A DNA stretch of 25,872 nucleotides from JBBIIC01 sp037446725 (GCA_037446725.1 JBBIIC010000026.1:1-25872), one strand, 5' to 3'; shown: positions 1 to 8,641, counted from the stretch's first letter. The notes: generated by a model from the sequence alone, not told the origin. Made by a program: numbers and translations.

Positions 1-748
1 AGTCGCGCATCTTGGCCATGCCGCCCTCGTACATGAGGTCGACGATGAGCTTGAGTTCGTGAAGGCACTCGAAGTACGCGATCTCCGGCTGATAGCCGGC
101 CTCGACGAGCGTCTCGAAGCCCATCTGCACGAGGTGGGTCGCCCCGCCGCAGAGCACGGCCTGCTCGCCGAAGAGATCGGTCTCGGTCTCCTCGGGAAAG
201 GTGGTTTCGATGACCGCGGCGCGCGCGCCGCCCACACCCGCCGCCCACGCGAGCGCGATGTCTCTTGCCCGGCCGCTCGCGTCCTGGTGCACCGCGATGA
301 GACAGGGCACGCCAGATCCTTCGAGGAAGACGCGGCGCACCATGTGGCCGGGGCCTTTCGGGGCGATCATGATGACGTCCACGCCGGCCGGCGGCTCGAT
401 CTGGCCGTAGTGGATGTTGAAGCCGTGCGCAAAGGCCAGCACCTTACCGGCGCTCATCGACTCGTGGATCTCGGCGTAGTACGTGGCCGCCTGGGTCTCG
501 TCGGGCGTGAGCATCATGACGATCTCGGCGTCCTGCGCGGCCTCACGCGGCGTCATGACCTTCAGGCCGTCCGCCTTGACCTTGTCCCACGTCGAGGAGC
601 CCGCGCGCAGACCGACGCGGACGTCGCAGCCCGAGTCGTGCAGGTTCAGCGCGTGGGCATGACCCTGCGAGCCGTAGCCGATGACCGCGATCTTGCGCCC
701 GCTGATGAGCGAGAGGTCGCAGTCCTTCTCGTAGAACACGTTCGCCAT
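1..748 (-). CDS. ilvC: Ketol-acid reductoisomerase, N-terminal part (runs off left edge)
   Basis: Converts 2-acetolactate or 2-aceto-2-hydroxybutyrate to the dihydroxy acids of valine and isoleucine synthesis, using NAD(P)H and Mg2+. The visible 249 codons start MANVFYEKDCDLSLISGRK. They contain the Rossmann motif GYGSQGHA (about residues 24-31), the GLRAGSSTW cofactor loop, and the metal-binding knotted-domain segment ETDLFGEQAVLCGG followed by ECLHELKLIVDLMYEGGM. Family members are about 330 residues, so roughly the last quarter is outside the window. The Arg and Ser of the cofactor loop are those usually associated with NADPH use. The ATG is preceded by AAGGAG. It lies 19 nt after the ilvN stop and is the fourth gene of ilvDBNC, so it should share the T-box control upstream of ilvD. 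Confidence 0.97.
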   Translation of the reverse strand, partial: MANVFYEKDCDLSLISGRKIAVIGYGSQGHAHALNLHDSGCDVRVGLRAGSSTWDKVKADGLKVMTPREAAQDAEIVMMLTPDETQAATYYAEIHESMSAGKVLAFAHGFNIHYGQIEPPAGVDVIMIAPKGPGHMVRRVFLEGSGVPCLIAVHQDASGRARDIALAWAAGVGGARAAVIETTFPEETETDLFGEQAVLCGGATHLVQMGFETLVEAGYQPEIAYFECLHELKLIVDLMYEGGMAKMRD

Positions 749-767
749 TGCGGTGTCTCCTTCTCGT

Positions 768-1253
768 CTAGCTCTCGCGAGAGCCGCGTGCCAATGCGAT
801 CCGTCCCGTACGCGCCATCTCCTTGATGCCGTACGCCCGCAGCAGGTCCTCCATCGCCGCGAGCTTCTCGACCGTTCCGGTAGCCTCGATCGTCAGACTG
901 TTCTTGCCCACGTCGATGATCTTGGCCCGGAACACATTCGTGACCTCGATGACCTCGTGCCTGCGGTCAGGCGGCGCGTTGACCTTGATGAGCACGAGCT
1001 CGCGGTAGACCATGTCGGCCGGGTCGAGGTCCTGGATCTTGATGACGTTGATGAGCTTGTGGAGCTGCTTGGTGATCTGCTCGAGAGGTGTCTCGGCCGC
1101 GCTCACCACCATCGTGATACGTGAGAGCGTCGGGTCCTCGGTGACGCCTACCGCGAGCGAGTCGATGTTGAACCCGCGCCGGGCGAAGAGCGAGGTCACC
1201 CGCGTGAGCACGCCGGGCTTGTTCTCCACGAGCACCGAGAGTGTGTGTTGCAT
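768..1253 (-). CDS. ilvN: Acetolactate synthase small (regulatory) subunit
   Basis: Regulatory subunit of acetohydroxyacid synthase, which confers valine feedback sensitivity and activates the catalytic IlvB subunit. The 161-residue protein has the family's usual length. It opens with an ACT domain (MQHTLSVLVENKPGVLTRVTSLFARRG form, residues 1 to about 77, with the ligand-site NKPGVL), followed by the conserved C-terminal half ending GRIALARGSRES. Its ATG follows the ilvB stop directly (TAG then ATG, no spacer), so translation is probably coupled and stoichiometry maintained. The stop lies 19 nt before ilvC. Confidence 0.97.
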   Translation of the reverse strand: MQHTLSVLVENKPGVLTRVTSLFARRGFNIDSLAVGVTEDPTLSRITMVVSAAETPLEQITKQLHKLINVIKIQDLDPADMVYRELVLIKVNAPPDRRHEVIEVTNVFRAKIIDVGKNSLTIEATGTVEKLAAMEDLLRAYGIKEMARTGRIALARGSRES

Positions 1254-3008
1254 CTACTCCCACACCTCCTCGAGCAGTTCGTCGTCGAGCATCTCGGAGA
1301 CCGGGCAACCCGGGATGCCGCCGAGCATCTCGTCGATCGAGCCGCCGGGCGCCACCATCGGGAAGACACACTCCTCGGCCTCGACCCGGCAGTCCACGAT
1401 GGCCGGTCCCTCGAACGCGAAGGCCGCCTCGAGCGCACCGTCGACCTCCTCGGGCTTCTCGGCCCGGGCGCCGAAGCAACCGTACGCCTCGGCGAGCTTC
1501 ACGAAGTCGGGGCAGTCCTGCGGGAGGACCGACTCGCTGTAGCGCTTGCCGTAGAAGAGCTCCTGCCACTGGCGCACCATGCCGAGAAAACCGTTGTTGA
1601 GGATGACGACCTTGACCGGCAGATCGTGGATCTTGGCGGTGGCGAGTTCCTGGCTCACCATCTGGAACGAGCCGTCGCCGGCGATGTCGATGACGAGTGC
1701 GTCCGGACGCCCGGCCTGAGCGCCGATCGACGCCGGGAACCCGAAGCCCATCGTCCCGAGGCCGCCGGAAGAGACCCAGTGGCGCGGCTTGAGTGACTTG
1801 TGGAACTGCATCGCCCACATCTGGTTCTGGCCGACCTCGGTGCAGATGATGGTCTCGCGATCGGCCGTGAGCTCGTCGATGCGCTGCACCACCCGCTGCG
1901 GCATGATCGTGCCGGTGTCGGTGTGGTAATGGAGCGGGAAGCGGCTGCGCCAGTCGTCGATCGCGCGCATCCACGCGTCCGTGCGCGGCTCGGCGCCCAT
2001 CTTGCGAAGCTCGGCGATGATGGCGGCGACGATGTGCTTCGCGTCTCCCACGATGGGGACGTCCACGGGCTTGTTCTTGCCGATCTCGGCCGGATCGATG
2101 TCGACGTGGATGACCTTGGCTTTGCTCGCGAAGCTCGAGAGCTTGCCGGTCACGCGGTCGTCGAAGCGCACGCCCACACCGATGAGCAGGTCGGTCTCGG
2201 TGATCGAGTAGTTGGTGTACTTCGCGCCGTGCATGCCCGGCATGCCGATGGACAGGTGGTGGTCCTCCGGGAAGGCACCCTTGCCCATAAGCGTGCTCGT
2301 GACCGGCAGCTGCATGAGCTCGGCGAGCTCCTTGATCTCCTTGGAGGCGCCCGAGGCGATCACCCCGCCGCCGACGTAGAGGAGCGGCTTACGCGCCTTC
2401 GCGATGAGGTTCGCCGCCTGTTTGATCTGCTTGGCGTGGCCGCGGTAGGTGGGCTTGTAGCCGGGCAGGTTGACCGAGGCCGGCCAAACGAAGTCGACCT
2501 CGCCCTTGCTGACGTCGACCGGCATGTCGATGAGCACCGGACCGGGGCGTCCCGTCGTCGCGATGTGGAACGCCTCCTTGATGACCTCGGGGACGTCAGC
2601 CGCGTCCTTCACGAGGTAGTTGTGCTTGGTGATGGGCAGCGTGATGCCGGTGATGTCGGACTCCTGGAAGGCGTCGGTGCCGATGACGCTCGTGGCGACC
2701 TGGCCGGTGAAGACCACGAGCGGGATTGAGTCCATGTAGGCGTTCGCGATGCCGGTGACGGTGTTCGTCGCGCCCGGCCCGCTCGTGACCAGCGCCACAC
2801 CGGGCCTGCCGGTGACGCGCGCGTAGCCGTCGGCGGCGTGCACCGCGCCCTGTTCGTGGCGCACCAGGATGTGACGGATTGACTCGGCATCGTAGATGGC
2901 GTCGTATATCGGGAGAACGACGCCGCCGGGGTAGCCGAACATGACGTCGACTCCTTCGGCGGCGACGCCCTTCACGAGGGCCTCGGCGCCCGTGATGCGC
3001 TCGCTCAC
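1254..3008 (-). CDS. ilvB: Acetolactate synthase large (catalytic) subunit
   Basis: Thiamine-diphosphate enzyme condensing two pyruvates, or pyruvate and 2-oxobutyrate, as the first common step of valine, leucine and isoleucine synthesis. The 584-residue product has the three domains of the family. Visible marks are FGYPGG near residue 24, the catalytic glutamate in RHEQGA (E52), the central FAD-binding-type domain, and the ThDP/Mg motif starting GDGSFQMVSQELATA and ending in NN. The start is GTG at 3008-3006. It overlaps the ilvD stop as GTGA, a 4-nt overlap typical of translational coupling. The stop abuts the ilvN start, so ilvB and ilvN are almost certainly made together. Confidence 0.97.
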   Translation of the reverse strand: MSERITGAEALVKGVAAEGVDVMFGYPGGVVLPIYDAIYDAESIRHILVRHEQGAVHAADGYARVTGRPGVALVTSGPGATNTVTGIANAYMDSIPLVVFTGQVATSVIGTDAFQESDITGITLPITKHNYLVKDAADVPEVIKEAFHIATTGRPGPVLIDMPVDVSKGEVDFVWPASVNLPGYKPTYRGHAKQIKQAANLIAKARKPLLYVGGGVIASGASKEIKELAELMQLPVTSTLMGKGAFPEDHHLSIGMPGMHGAKYTNYSITETDLLIGVGVRFDDRVTGKLSSFASKAKVIHVDIDPAEIGKNKPVDVPIVGDAKHIVAAIIAELRKMGAEPRTDAWMRAIDDWRSRFPLHYHTDTGTIMPQRVVQRIDELTADRETIICTEVGQNQMWAMQFHKSLKPRHWVSSGGLGTMGFGFPASIGAQAGRPDALVIDIAGDGSFQMVSQELATAKIHDLPVKVVILNNGFLGMVRQWQELFYGKRYSESVLPQDCPDFVKLAEAYGCFGARAEKPEEVDGALEAAFAFEGPAIVDCRVEAEECVFPMVAPGGSIDEMLGGIPGCPVSEMLDDELLEEVWE

Positions 3009-4672
3009 GAAACCACCGCCCCTGTGTCGGCGCTGGATACTAGTCGTGCGTAGCGGGCAAGATAACCGCTCGTGTAGCGGGGCTCGGGCGCGGTCCAGCG
3101 GCGGCGCCGGTCGGCGAGCCGCTCCTCGGTGACCGCGAGCGTGATCGTGCCCGCGTCCATGTCGATGGCGATCTCGTCGCCCTCCTCCACGAACGCGATG
3201 GGGCCGCCGGCCGCCGCCTCGGGCGAGACGTGACCGATCGCCGGGCCCTTCGTGGCGCCCGAGAAGCGCCCATCGGTGATCAGCGCGACGCTCGTGGCGA
3301 TCCCCATGCCGCTGATCGCCGAGGTCGGCGTGAGCATCTCGCGCATGCCCGGGCCGCCCTTCGGGCCCTCGTAGCGGATGACGACGACGTCACCCGCGCG
3401 GATATCGCCGCCGAAGATCGCGGTGACGGCCGCCTCCTCGGAGTCGAACACGCGCGCGGGGCCGGTGTGCTTGCGCATCTCGGGCTGGACAGCAGACTGC
3501 TTGACGACGCAGCCCTTCGGCGCCAGGTTGCCCTTCAGGACCTTGAGTCCGCCCTGGGGGTAGTAGGCGTTCGCGACCGGGCGCACGACCTCGGGGTCGT
3601 AGTTGCGCGAGGAGTCGACGATCTCTCCCATCGTCATGCCGGACGCGGTGATCACGTCGCGCTCGATCAGGCCGGCCTTGTCCAGCTCGACGAGGATGGC
3701 ACCGACGCCGCCTGCCGCATAGAGGTCCTCGAGGTGGTAGTCGCTCGCCGGCGAAATGCGGCAGATGTTGGGGGTGCGCGCCGAGATTTCCGACAAGTCG
3801 TCGAGTGTGATCGGGTGTCCGGCCTCGTGGGCGATCGCGGTGAGGTGCAGCACGGTGTTGGACGAGCCGCCGAACGCCATGTCGAGCGTCATCGCGTTGC
3901 GGATCGCATCCGGCGTGAGGATCTTCCGCGCGGTGATGCCATCGGCGAGCAGCTCCATCACCTTCATGCCCGCGCGCTTGGCCAGGCGCAGACGCTCCGA
4001 GTACACGGCGGGGATAGTGCCGTTGCCCGGCAGGCCGAGACCGATCGCCTCGGTGAGACAGTTCATGGAGTTGGCGGTGAAGAGCCCCGCACACGACCCG
4101 CACGTGGGGCAGGCGGCGTTCTCGAGCTCGAGCAACTCGTCTTCGGACATCTCGCCCGCCTTCACCTTGCCCACGGCCGTGAAGATGGTGTCGAGATCGA
4201 CATGCTTGCCGCGGTGGCTGCCGGCGAGCATCGGGCCGCCCGAGACGACGACGGTGGGGATGTCGAGGCGCGCGGCGGCCATGAGCATGCCGGGGGTGAT
4301 CTTGTCGCAATTCGGGATCATCACCATCGCGTCGAAGGCATGCGCCTCGATGGCGAGCTCGACACTGTCCGCGATGACCTCGCGGCTCGGCAGCGAGTAG
4401 CGCATGCCGGCGTGGTTCATGGCGATGCCGTCGCACACGGCGATGGTGGAGAACTCGAGCGGAGTGCCGCCGGCCATGTAGACGCCGGCCTTGACCGCCT
4501 CGGCGACCTTGTCGAGCATGAGGTGACCGGGGATGACGTCGTTGACCGAGTTCACCACGGCCACGAGCGGCCGCGCGATCTCCTCGTCGGTGAGCCCGTC
4601 AGCCTTGAGCAGGCTGCGGTGGGGAGCCTTGGCCACCCCGCTCTTCATGAGCGTGCTTCTCAGTTCCATCAT
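3005..4672 (-). CDS. ilvD: Dihydroxy-acid dehydratase
   Basis: Iron-sulfur dehydratase giving 2-oxoisovalerate and 2-oxo-3-methylvalerate, the third step of branched-chain amino acid synthesis. The open frame extends far upstream, but recognisable similarity begins at MMELRSTLMKSGVAKAPHRS. A GGAGG lies 8 nt before the tandem ATGs at 4672 and 4669, so I place the start there (555 residues, family 550-560). Key features are NSVNDVIPGH (41-50), the cluster-cysteine segments NCDK (C122) and CPTCGSCAG (C194), and the C-terminal GRFSGAT / GHVSPEA motifs. It is the first gene of ilvDBNC and sits behind a T-box leader. Its stop overlaps the ilvB GTG. Confidence 0.96.
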   Translation of the reverse strand: MMELRSTLMKSGVAKAPHRSLLKADGLTDEEIARPLVAVVNSVNDVIPGHLMLDKVAEAVKAGVYMAGGTPLEFSTIAVCDGIAMNHAGMRYSLPSREVIADSVELAIEAHAFDAMVMIPNCDKITPGMLMAAARLDIPTVVVSGGPMLAGSHRGKHVDLDTIFTAVGKVKAGEMSEDELLELENAACPTCGSCAGLFTANSMNCLTEAIGLGLPGNGTIPAVYSERLRLAKRAGMKVMELLADGITARKILTPDAIRNAMTLDMAFGGSSNTVLHLTAIAHEAGHPITLDDLSEISARTPNICRISPASDYHLEDLYAAGGVGAILVELDKAGLIERDVITASGMTMGEIVDSSRNYDPEVVRPVANAYYPQGGLKVLKGNLAPKGCVVKQSAVQPEMRKHTGPARVFDSEEAAVTAIFGGDIRAGDVVVIRYEGPKGGPGMREMLTPTSAISGMGIATSVALITDGRFSGATKGPAIGHVSPEAAAGGPIAFVEEGDEIAIDMDAGTITLAVTEERLADRRRRWTAPEPRYTSGYLARYARLVSSADTGAVVS

Positions 4673-4767
4673 CCACCTTCCCTCCCGCGGGCAGGTGGCA
4701 ACCGGGGCGGCCGTACGAGTGCGAACGGGGGCGGGTCTGCGGCACTCTTCGGGTCGGCCCCGAGACG

Positions 4768-4827
4768 AAAGAACCGCGGTCAGGACATACTCCTCCCGTC
4801 GCCGGGACGAGAGACGTCCTCCCGCGG
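4768..4827 (-). terminator. T-box-controlled intrinsic terminator
   Basis: CCGCGG (4827-4822) pairs with CCGCGG (4779-4774), then AGGAC (4820-4816) with GTCCT (4786-4782). Inside is a small TCCCG-GCGA-CGGGA tetraloop hairpin (4807-4794). TTCTTT (4773-4768) follows as a modest U-rich tail. The 5' arm overlaps the T-box 3' half, as expected for a transcription attenuator. The remaining 95 nt up to the ilvD start hold only the ribosome-binding site as far as I can see. Confidence 0.82.
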
Positions 4828-5106
4828 TACCACCCCGCTTGGCGCAGGTCCGGCAGCGGCGGACGGCCCGCGGGACGGCCCGGCCGGCGCTGCATGCTGC
4901 GCCCACTCGTACGGCAGGTAACGGATGCCTCCGACCCGGCTTACAGGCTCCGGTCCCCGTCGGAGGTCGTCCGCGCGAGAGGGTCCGGAGCGTTCTTCCG
5001 GGTGGCTCGGGGGACACCTTCGAGACGTCCTGCGCCGGGCTCCCACCTGTGCCCGGCTCTCTGGGAGCAAGGATTGGCCCCTACTTCTCCCCGTCACAGC
5101 CACTCA
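4768..5106 (-). promoter_or_regulatory. T-box riboswitch leader of ilvDBNC
   Basis: The RNA would sense an uncharged tRNA and let transcription continue into ilvD when that amino acid is scarce. Stem I is readable. The base helix pairs 5103-5098 (GTGGCT) with 5007-5002 (AGCCAC), followed by a K-turn-like TGA/GA and a G-run/C-run helix. The AGTA side of the specifier loop is at 5085-5082 and its other side at 5021-5013. The distal AGAGAG and GGGAGCCCGG elements lie between. The T-box proper, GGGGTGGTACCGCG, spans 4836-4823. It can form the antiterminator by pairing GCGG (4838-4835) with CCGC (4827-4824). The same CCGC is the 5' arm of the terminator, so the two folds exclude each other. The amino acid is most likely branched-chain; the specifier register is discussed in the findings. 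Confidence 0.93.
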
Positions 5107-5133
5107 GCGATATTCGACTCGCAGTACGGCGGC

Positions 5134-5161
5134 AGTATAGCACGAGCGTGGCGGGTGCGAA
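5134..5161 (-). promoter_or_regulatory. Probable promoter of the ilv T-box transcript
   Basis: TATACT at 5139-5134 is a good -10 box. A weak -35 candidate, TTCGCA (5161-5156), lies 16 nt upstream. The predicted start near 5127 would place the whole stem I in the transcript. The -35 match is poor, so the call rests mainly on the -10 and its position. Confidence 0.55.
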
Positions 5162-5183
5162 GGCGACGAACGTGAGAAGGGTG

Positions 5184-5212
5184 TTGCAGAGTGGCTTGGA
5201 TGGTTGTAGATT
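5184..5212 (+). promoter_or_regulatory. Probable promoter of the RHH/PIN module
   Basis: TTGCAG (5184-5189), a 17-nt spacer and TAGATT (5207-5212) precede the antitoxin start by 26 nt. TTGTAGATTGTTGTAAA contains repeated TTGTA units that could be the autorepressor site. This promoter is back-to-back with the ilv promoter, with about 22 bp between the two -35 regions. Confidence 0.55.
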
Positions 5213-5238
5213 GTTGTAAACGCGAGAAGGGAGCGAGG

Positions 5239-5490
5239 ATGGCCCGCACCGCAACAACGATCGGCTTCTCCGTCCCACCCGAGCTGGCCAGGGAGGTCCA
5301 GCGCATGGCGGAGGCAGAAGGGCGAACGAAGAGCGAGCTGTTCCGGGAGATGGTCCGCGTCTACAAACGTCAGCGTGAGCTGGTGGCCTTCGAGGAGCTG
5401 GCCGAGTACGGACGAAGCAAGGCCGCCGGGCGATCGGTTCGCTCGGAAGCTGACGTCGAGCGACTCATCCACGAGGCCCGGGGTGAATAG
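5239..5490 (+). CDS. Ribbon-helix-helix (CopG-type) antitoxin
   Basis: 83-residue DNA-binding antitoxin, paired with the PIN toxin that follows. The N-terminal strand TATTIGFSVPPEL and the two helices LAREVQRMAEAEG / RTKSELFREMVRVYKRQ form a ribbon-helix-helix fold (residues about 4-46). The C-terminal tail (47-83) is charged and would wrap the toxin. The start is the ATG at 5239, 6-14 nt behind GAAGGGAG; an upstream in-frame ATG at 5191 lies inside the promoter. RHH antitoxins usually repress their own operon as dimers. The stop overlaps the toxin start by 8 nt. No specific family name could be assigned. Confidence 0.88.
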   Translation: MARTATTIGFSVPPELAREVQRMAEAEGRTKSELFREMVRVYKRQRELVAFEELAEYGRSKAAGRSVRSEADVERLIHEARGE

Positions 5491-5884
5491 GGTCGTACTC
5501 GACACGAACGTCTTCATATCCGCGTACGGCTTCGGCGTAAAGCCCGCTGACGTCCTCCGGGCCGCCATTCTGGGACGGTTCACGCTCGTGACATCCGCAG
5601 CCATCCTTGCCGAGACAGCCGACAAACTGCACTCAGTGCTCGACTTCGACGACGAACACGTGCGTGGGGTCCTCCTTCAGGTCGCGCGCATCGCCGAGAT
5701 TGCCTCCCCTGACGAGCGACTGACCGTCATCGCAGATGAGCCTGACAACCGCGTCCTCGAATGCGCAATCGCGGCGAACGCCGACGTGATCGTGAGTGGA
5801 GACTCCCACCTGCTCGACTTGGGTACCTTCCGTGCGGTCGAGATCGTGCGAGTCGCTGACTTCCTGACCCGGCTCGACAGCTGA
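5483..5884 (+). CDS. PIN-domain toxin (putative endoribonuclease)
   Basis: 133-residue PIN-domain protein resembling the COG1569 group of toxin components. The Mg2+-binding acidic residues are visible: D7 in VVLDTNVFIS, E44 in ILAETADKL, D88 in DEPDNRVLE and D107 in VIVSGDSHLL. The start is GTG at 5483, giving VNRVVLDTN, and overlaps the antitoxin stop by 8 nt. Earlier in-frame starts would run deep into the antitoxin gene. PIN toxins cleave RNA (tRNA, rRNA or mRNA, depending on family); the target here is not predictable. The complete catalytic set suggests an active enzyme. It ends 20 nt before the convergent beta-propeller gene. Confidence 0.88.
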   Translation: MNRVVLDTNVFISAYGFGVKPADVLRAAILGRFTLVTSAAILAETADKLHSVLDFDDEHVRGVLLQVARIAEIASPDERLTVIADEPDNRVLECAIAANADVIVSGDSHLLDLGTFRAVEIVRVADFLTRLDS

Positions 5885-5904
5885 GGAGTCCGGTCGACCG
5901 GGCC

Positions 5905-7224
5905 CTACAACCCCGCGCCCTGCACGACCGTACGCCGCCCCAGCCCGTCGGCCCGCGCCGTGAGAAGCGCGGTCTGCTCCCCCTGGAAGGCGTTGCCCTC
6001 GATGAAGAACACACTCCGCCCGTCCGCGCTCCAGCCGAGCGGATAGGTGTCCCGGCGCACGGAGAGCGCGACAGGCGGACCTCCTGCCACCGGTACGACC
6101 CAGGCGCGCGAGTAGCCGTCGTCACCGACTTCGGCGTAGAGCAAGCTGCGACCGTCGGGTGAGAGCGTCAGGTTCGCGTAGCCGAACGGGCGCGTCGTCT
6201 GCGGCCGTCCGACGAGGCGCCGCCGGCTCGTCCCGTCGACGTGCATTACCCAGACCTCGGGATCGACCTGCTTCTCGGCGCCGCTCGCATCCGTGTACCG
6301 CATGCCGGTCACCGCATACGCGATCACGTCGGCCTGCACGTCGCACGCCGCGGGTTGTCCGGTGGTTGCCACCTCGCGGGGAGAACGACCCTGGGGCAGC
6401 ACCCAGAGCGTACCCTCAGTGGGTACGAGCACGGCAGCCTGAACGGGCAGTGCGACGACGGTCCCGTCGGGCGCGACCGACGGCGGCCCCGCCTGAACGA
6501 CCTTCAGCGGGCTCGCCCCCGTGCGTCGGGGTGCCTTCCACACATCGGTCACCCCATGCCCGTCCTCTGCGGCGCGCACGTACAGGACCGCCGACGAATC
6601 AGCCTCCCACGCAAGGCCGTGGGGCTTCGCGGGTCCGAACTCGACCCGCGAGCGATCGGAGACCGTGACGATCGAGAGGACGCCCTGGTCCACCAGGGCA
6701 AGGGCGGTCCCGTCGGGCGAAAGCGCGAACGTCCCCTGCGCCGAGTCGGCGACCATGACCGGGTCCGTCCCGTCCTCGCGCGACACCCAGACCTGCCCGC
6801 CGTAGCGGTATGCCACGTACGGAGCGCCCCCCGGCACGACCGGCGCCGTGCCTCCATCCGATACGCCGCCCGAGCCGCCGCCGGTCGCATCCCCGGTGCC
6901 GGGCGCCTGCGCATCGCCCCCGCCCGCTCCCGGCGTCGCGTCACTCGAACCGCCCGGCGTGCCGGTGTCCTCGATGCTGTCCGTCGGAGGAACGGGATCG
7001 ATGGCCGGCCGGTCATCCCCCGGCGACGCTCCATCACCCGAAAACGCGGCGAGCGCGAGCGCGGTCGCAAGACCGAGCACCGCGAGGACGCCGACGATGA
7101 GCGCGGCGAGCCTGCGCTTGTCTGACAGCATCCACTCCCAGCGCGAACCCGGGATCTCCAGCGGCGTCTCACCCGGCGCCCGGTTCGGCGTCTCGTGCGG
7201 CGTCTGCTTCGGCGTGTCTTCCAT
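5905..7224 (-). CDS. Membrane-anchored TolB-like beta-propeller protein
   Basis: 439-residue protein of unknown role. The N-terminus carries a T-P-x-x tetrapeptide repeat (residues 4-25), then KRR and one transmembrane helix (about 39-61). Next comes a Gly/Ser/Pro/Asp-rich linker (62-133) and a C-terminal domain with PD40-type blade motifs such as LSPDGTALALV, LSPDGRSLLYAE and WSADGRSVFFIEG. Positive charges before the helix predict that the propeller faces outside. It resembles proteins annotated as PD40/TolB-like. There is no lipobox, and no enzyme motif was seen. The ATG has only a weak G-rich site upstream. The gene lies 101 nt after the dehydrogenase gene, with a strong palindrome between them, so it may have its own promoter. 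Confidence 0.82.
   Translation of the reverse strand: MEDTPKQTPHETPNRAPGETPLEIPGSRWEWMLSDKRRLAALIVGVLAVLGLATALALAAFSGDGASPGDDRPAIDPVPPTDSIEDTGTPGGSSDATPGAGGGDAQAPGTGDATGGGSGGVSDGGTAPVVPGGAPYVAYRYGGQVWVSREDGTDPVMVADSAQGTFALSPDGTALALVDQGVLSIVTVSDRSRVEFGPAKPHGLAWEADSSAVLYVRAAEDGHGVTDVWKAPRRTGASPLKVVQAGPPSVAPDGTVVALPVQAAVLVPTEGTLWVLPQGRSPREVATTGQPAACDVQADVIAYAVTGMRYTDASGAEKQVDPEVWVMHVDGTSRRRLVGRPQTTRPFGYANLTLSPDGRSLLYAEVGDDGYSRAWVVPVAGGPPVALSVRRDTYPLGWSADGRSVFFIEGNAFQGEQTALLTARADGLGRRTVVQGAGL
7150..7215 (-). repeat. 12-bp coding tandem repeat (T-P-x-x)
   Basis: ACGCCG recurs every 12 nt with six variable bases between, giving TPKQ, TPHE, TPNR, APGE, TPLE and a decayed IPGS. It encodes the cytoplasmic N-terminus of the beta-propeller protein. 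Confidence 0.75.
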
Positions 7225-7271
7225 GTGGCCCCCGGACGGGGTCGTGCGGACAGGCCTGCCGGGTCGTCGCG

Positions 7272-7297
7272 TTATTGAGAACGGCCGTTCTCATTAA
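7272..7297. repeat. Near-perfect 26-bp palindrome, possible operator
   Basis: The central 18 bp, TGAGAACGGCCGTTCTCA (7276-7293), is a perfect palindrome. After one mismatched pair (7275/7294), three more bases match on each side. It lies between the dehydrogenase stop (7326) and the beta-propeller start (7224). No U-tract follows on either strand, so a repressor-dimer operator fits better than a terminator. No regulator gene is adjacent. Confidence 0.7.
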
Positions 7298-7325
7298 CCC
7301 GACGTCCGGCGGTGCCCCTCCGCCC

Positions 7326-8417
<1,092 letters not shown>

Positions 8418-8486
8418 GCGGGACGAAACCTCCAGGTGGTCGCGGTCGGGACACGGTGCACGCGCACCGGGCGCGGCGTGCGACTG

Positions 8487-8492
8487 ATTGTA
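8487..8492 (-). promoter_or_regulatory. Candidate -10 box for the dehydrogenase gene
   Basis: TACAAT (8492-8487) lies about 70 nt before the ATG at 8417. No convincing -35 is seen. Its presence would mean the dehydrogenase is not transcribed from the leuC promoter. Confidence 0.35.
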
Positions 8493-8569
8493 CGCGAGGA
8501 GCAGAGCGGATGCATTTCAGCCAACCACACGGGGAGCTCGCGCGCTGGGAGAGGCGGTTGTTCATACAA

Positions 8570-8578
8570 TGGTATACT
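8570..8578 (+). promoter_or_regulatory. Extended -10 promoter for the AbrB/Doc module
   Basis: TGGTATACT is an extended -10 (TGn plus TATACT at 8573-8578). The local stretch TTGTTCATACAATGGTATAC is unusually AT-rich for this window. No -35 is needed for an extended -10, and none is obvious. It lies 64 nt before the antitoxin ATG. Confidence 0.5.
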
Positions 8579-8641
8579 TCTGGTAAGTCCGATGCTCCAC
8601 CATGCGTGGTGGAGGCGATGCGTATGCGAGGTGCCCGCGCG

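Noticed and set aside
3230..4921. 563-codon open frame on the plus strand opposite ilvD
   Set aside because: Its composition mirrors ilvD's third-position GC bias; Arg/His/Val/Asp-rich translation with no family motif. ilvD on the other strand explains the DNA fully.
4673..5017. N-terminal extension of ilvD through the leader (about 115 extra residues)
   Set aside because: The region is a T-box RNA with a terminator; the extension has no similarity to IlvD, and a good ribosome site precedes the tandem ATGs at 4672.
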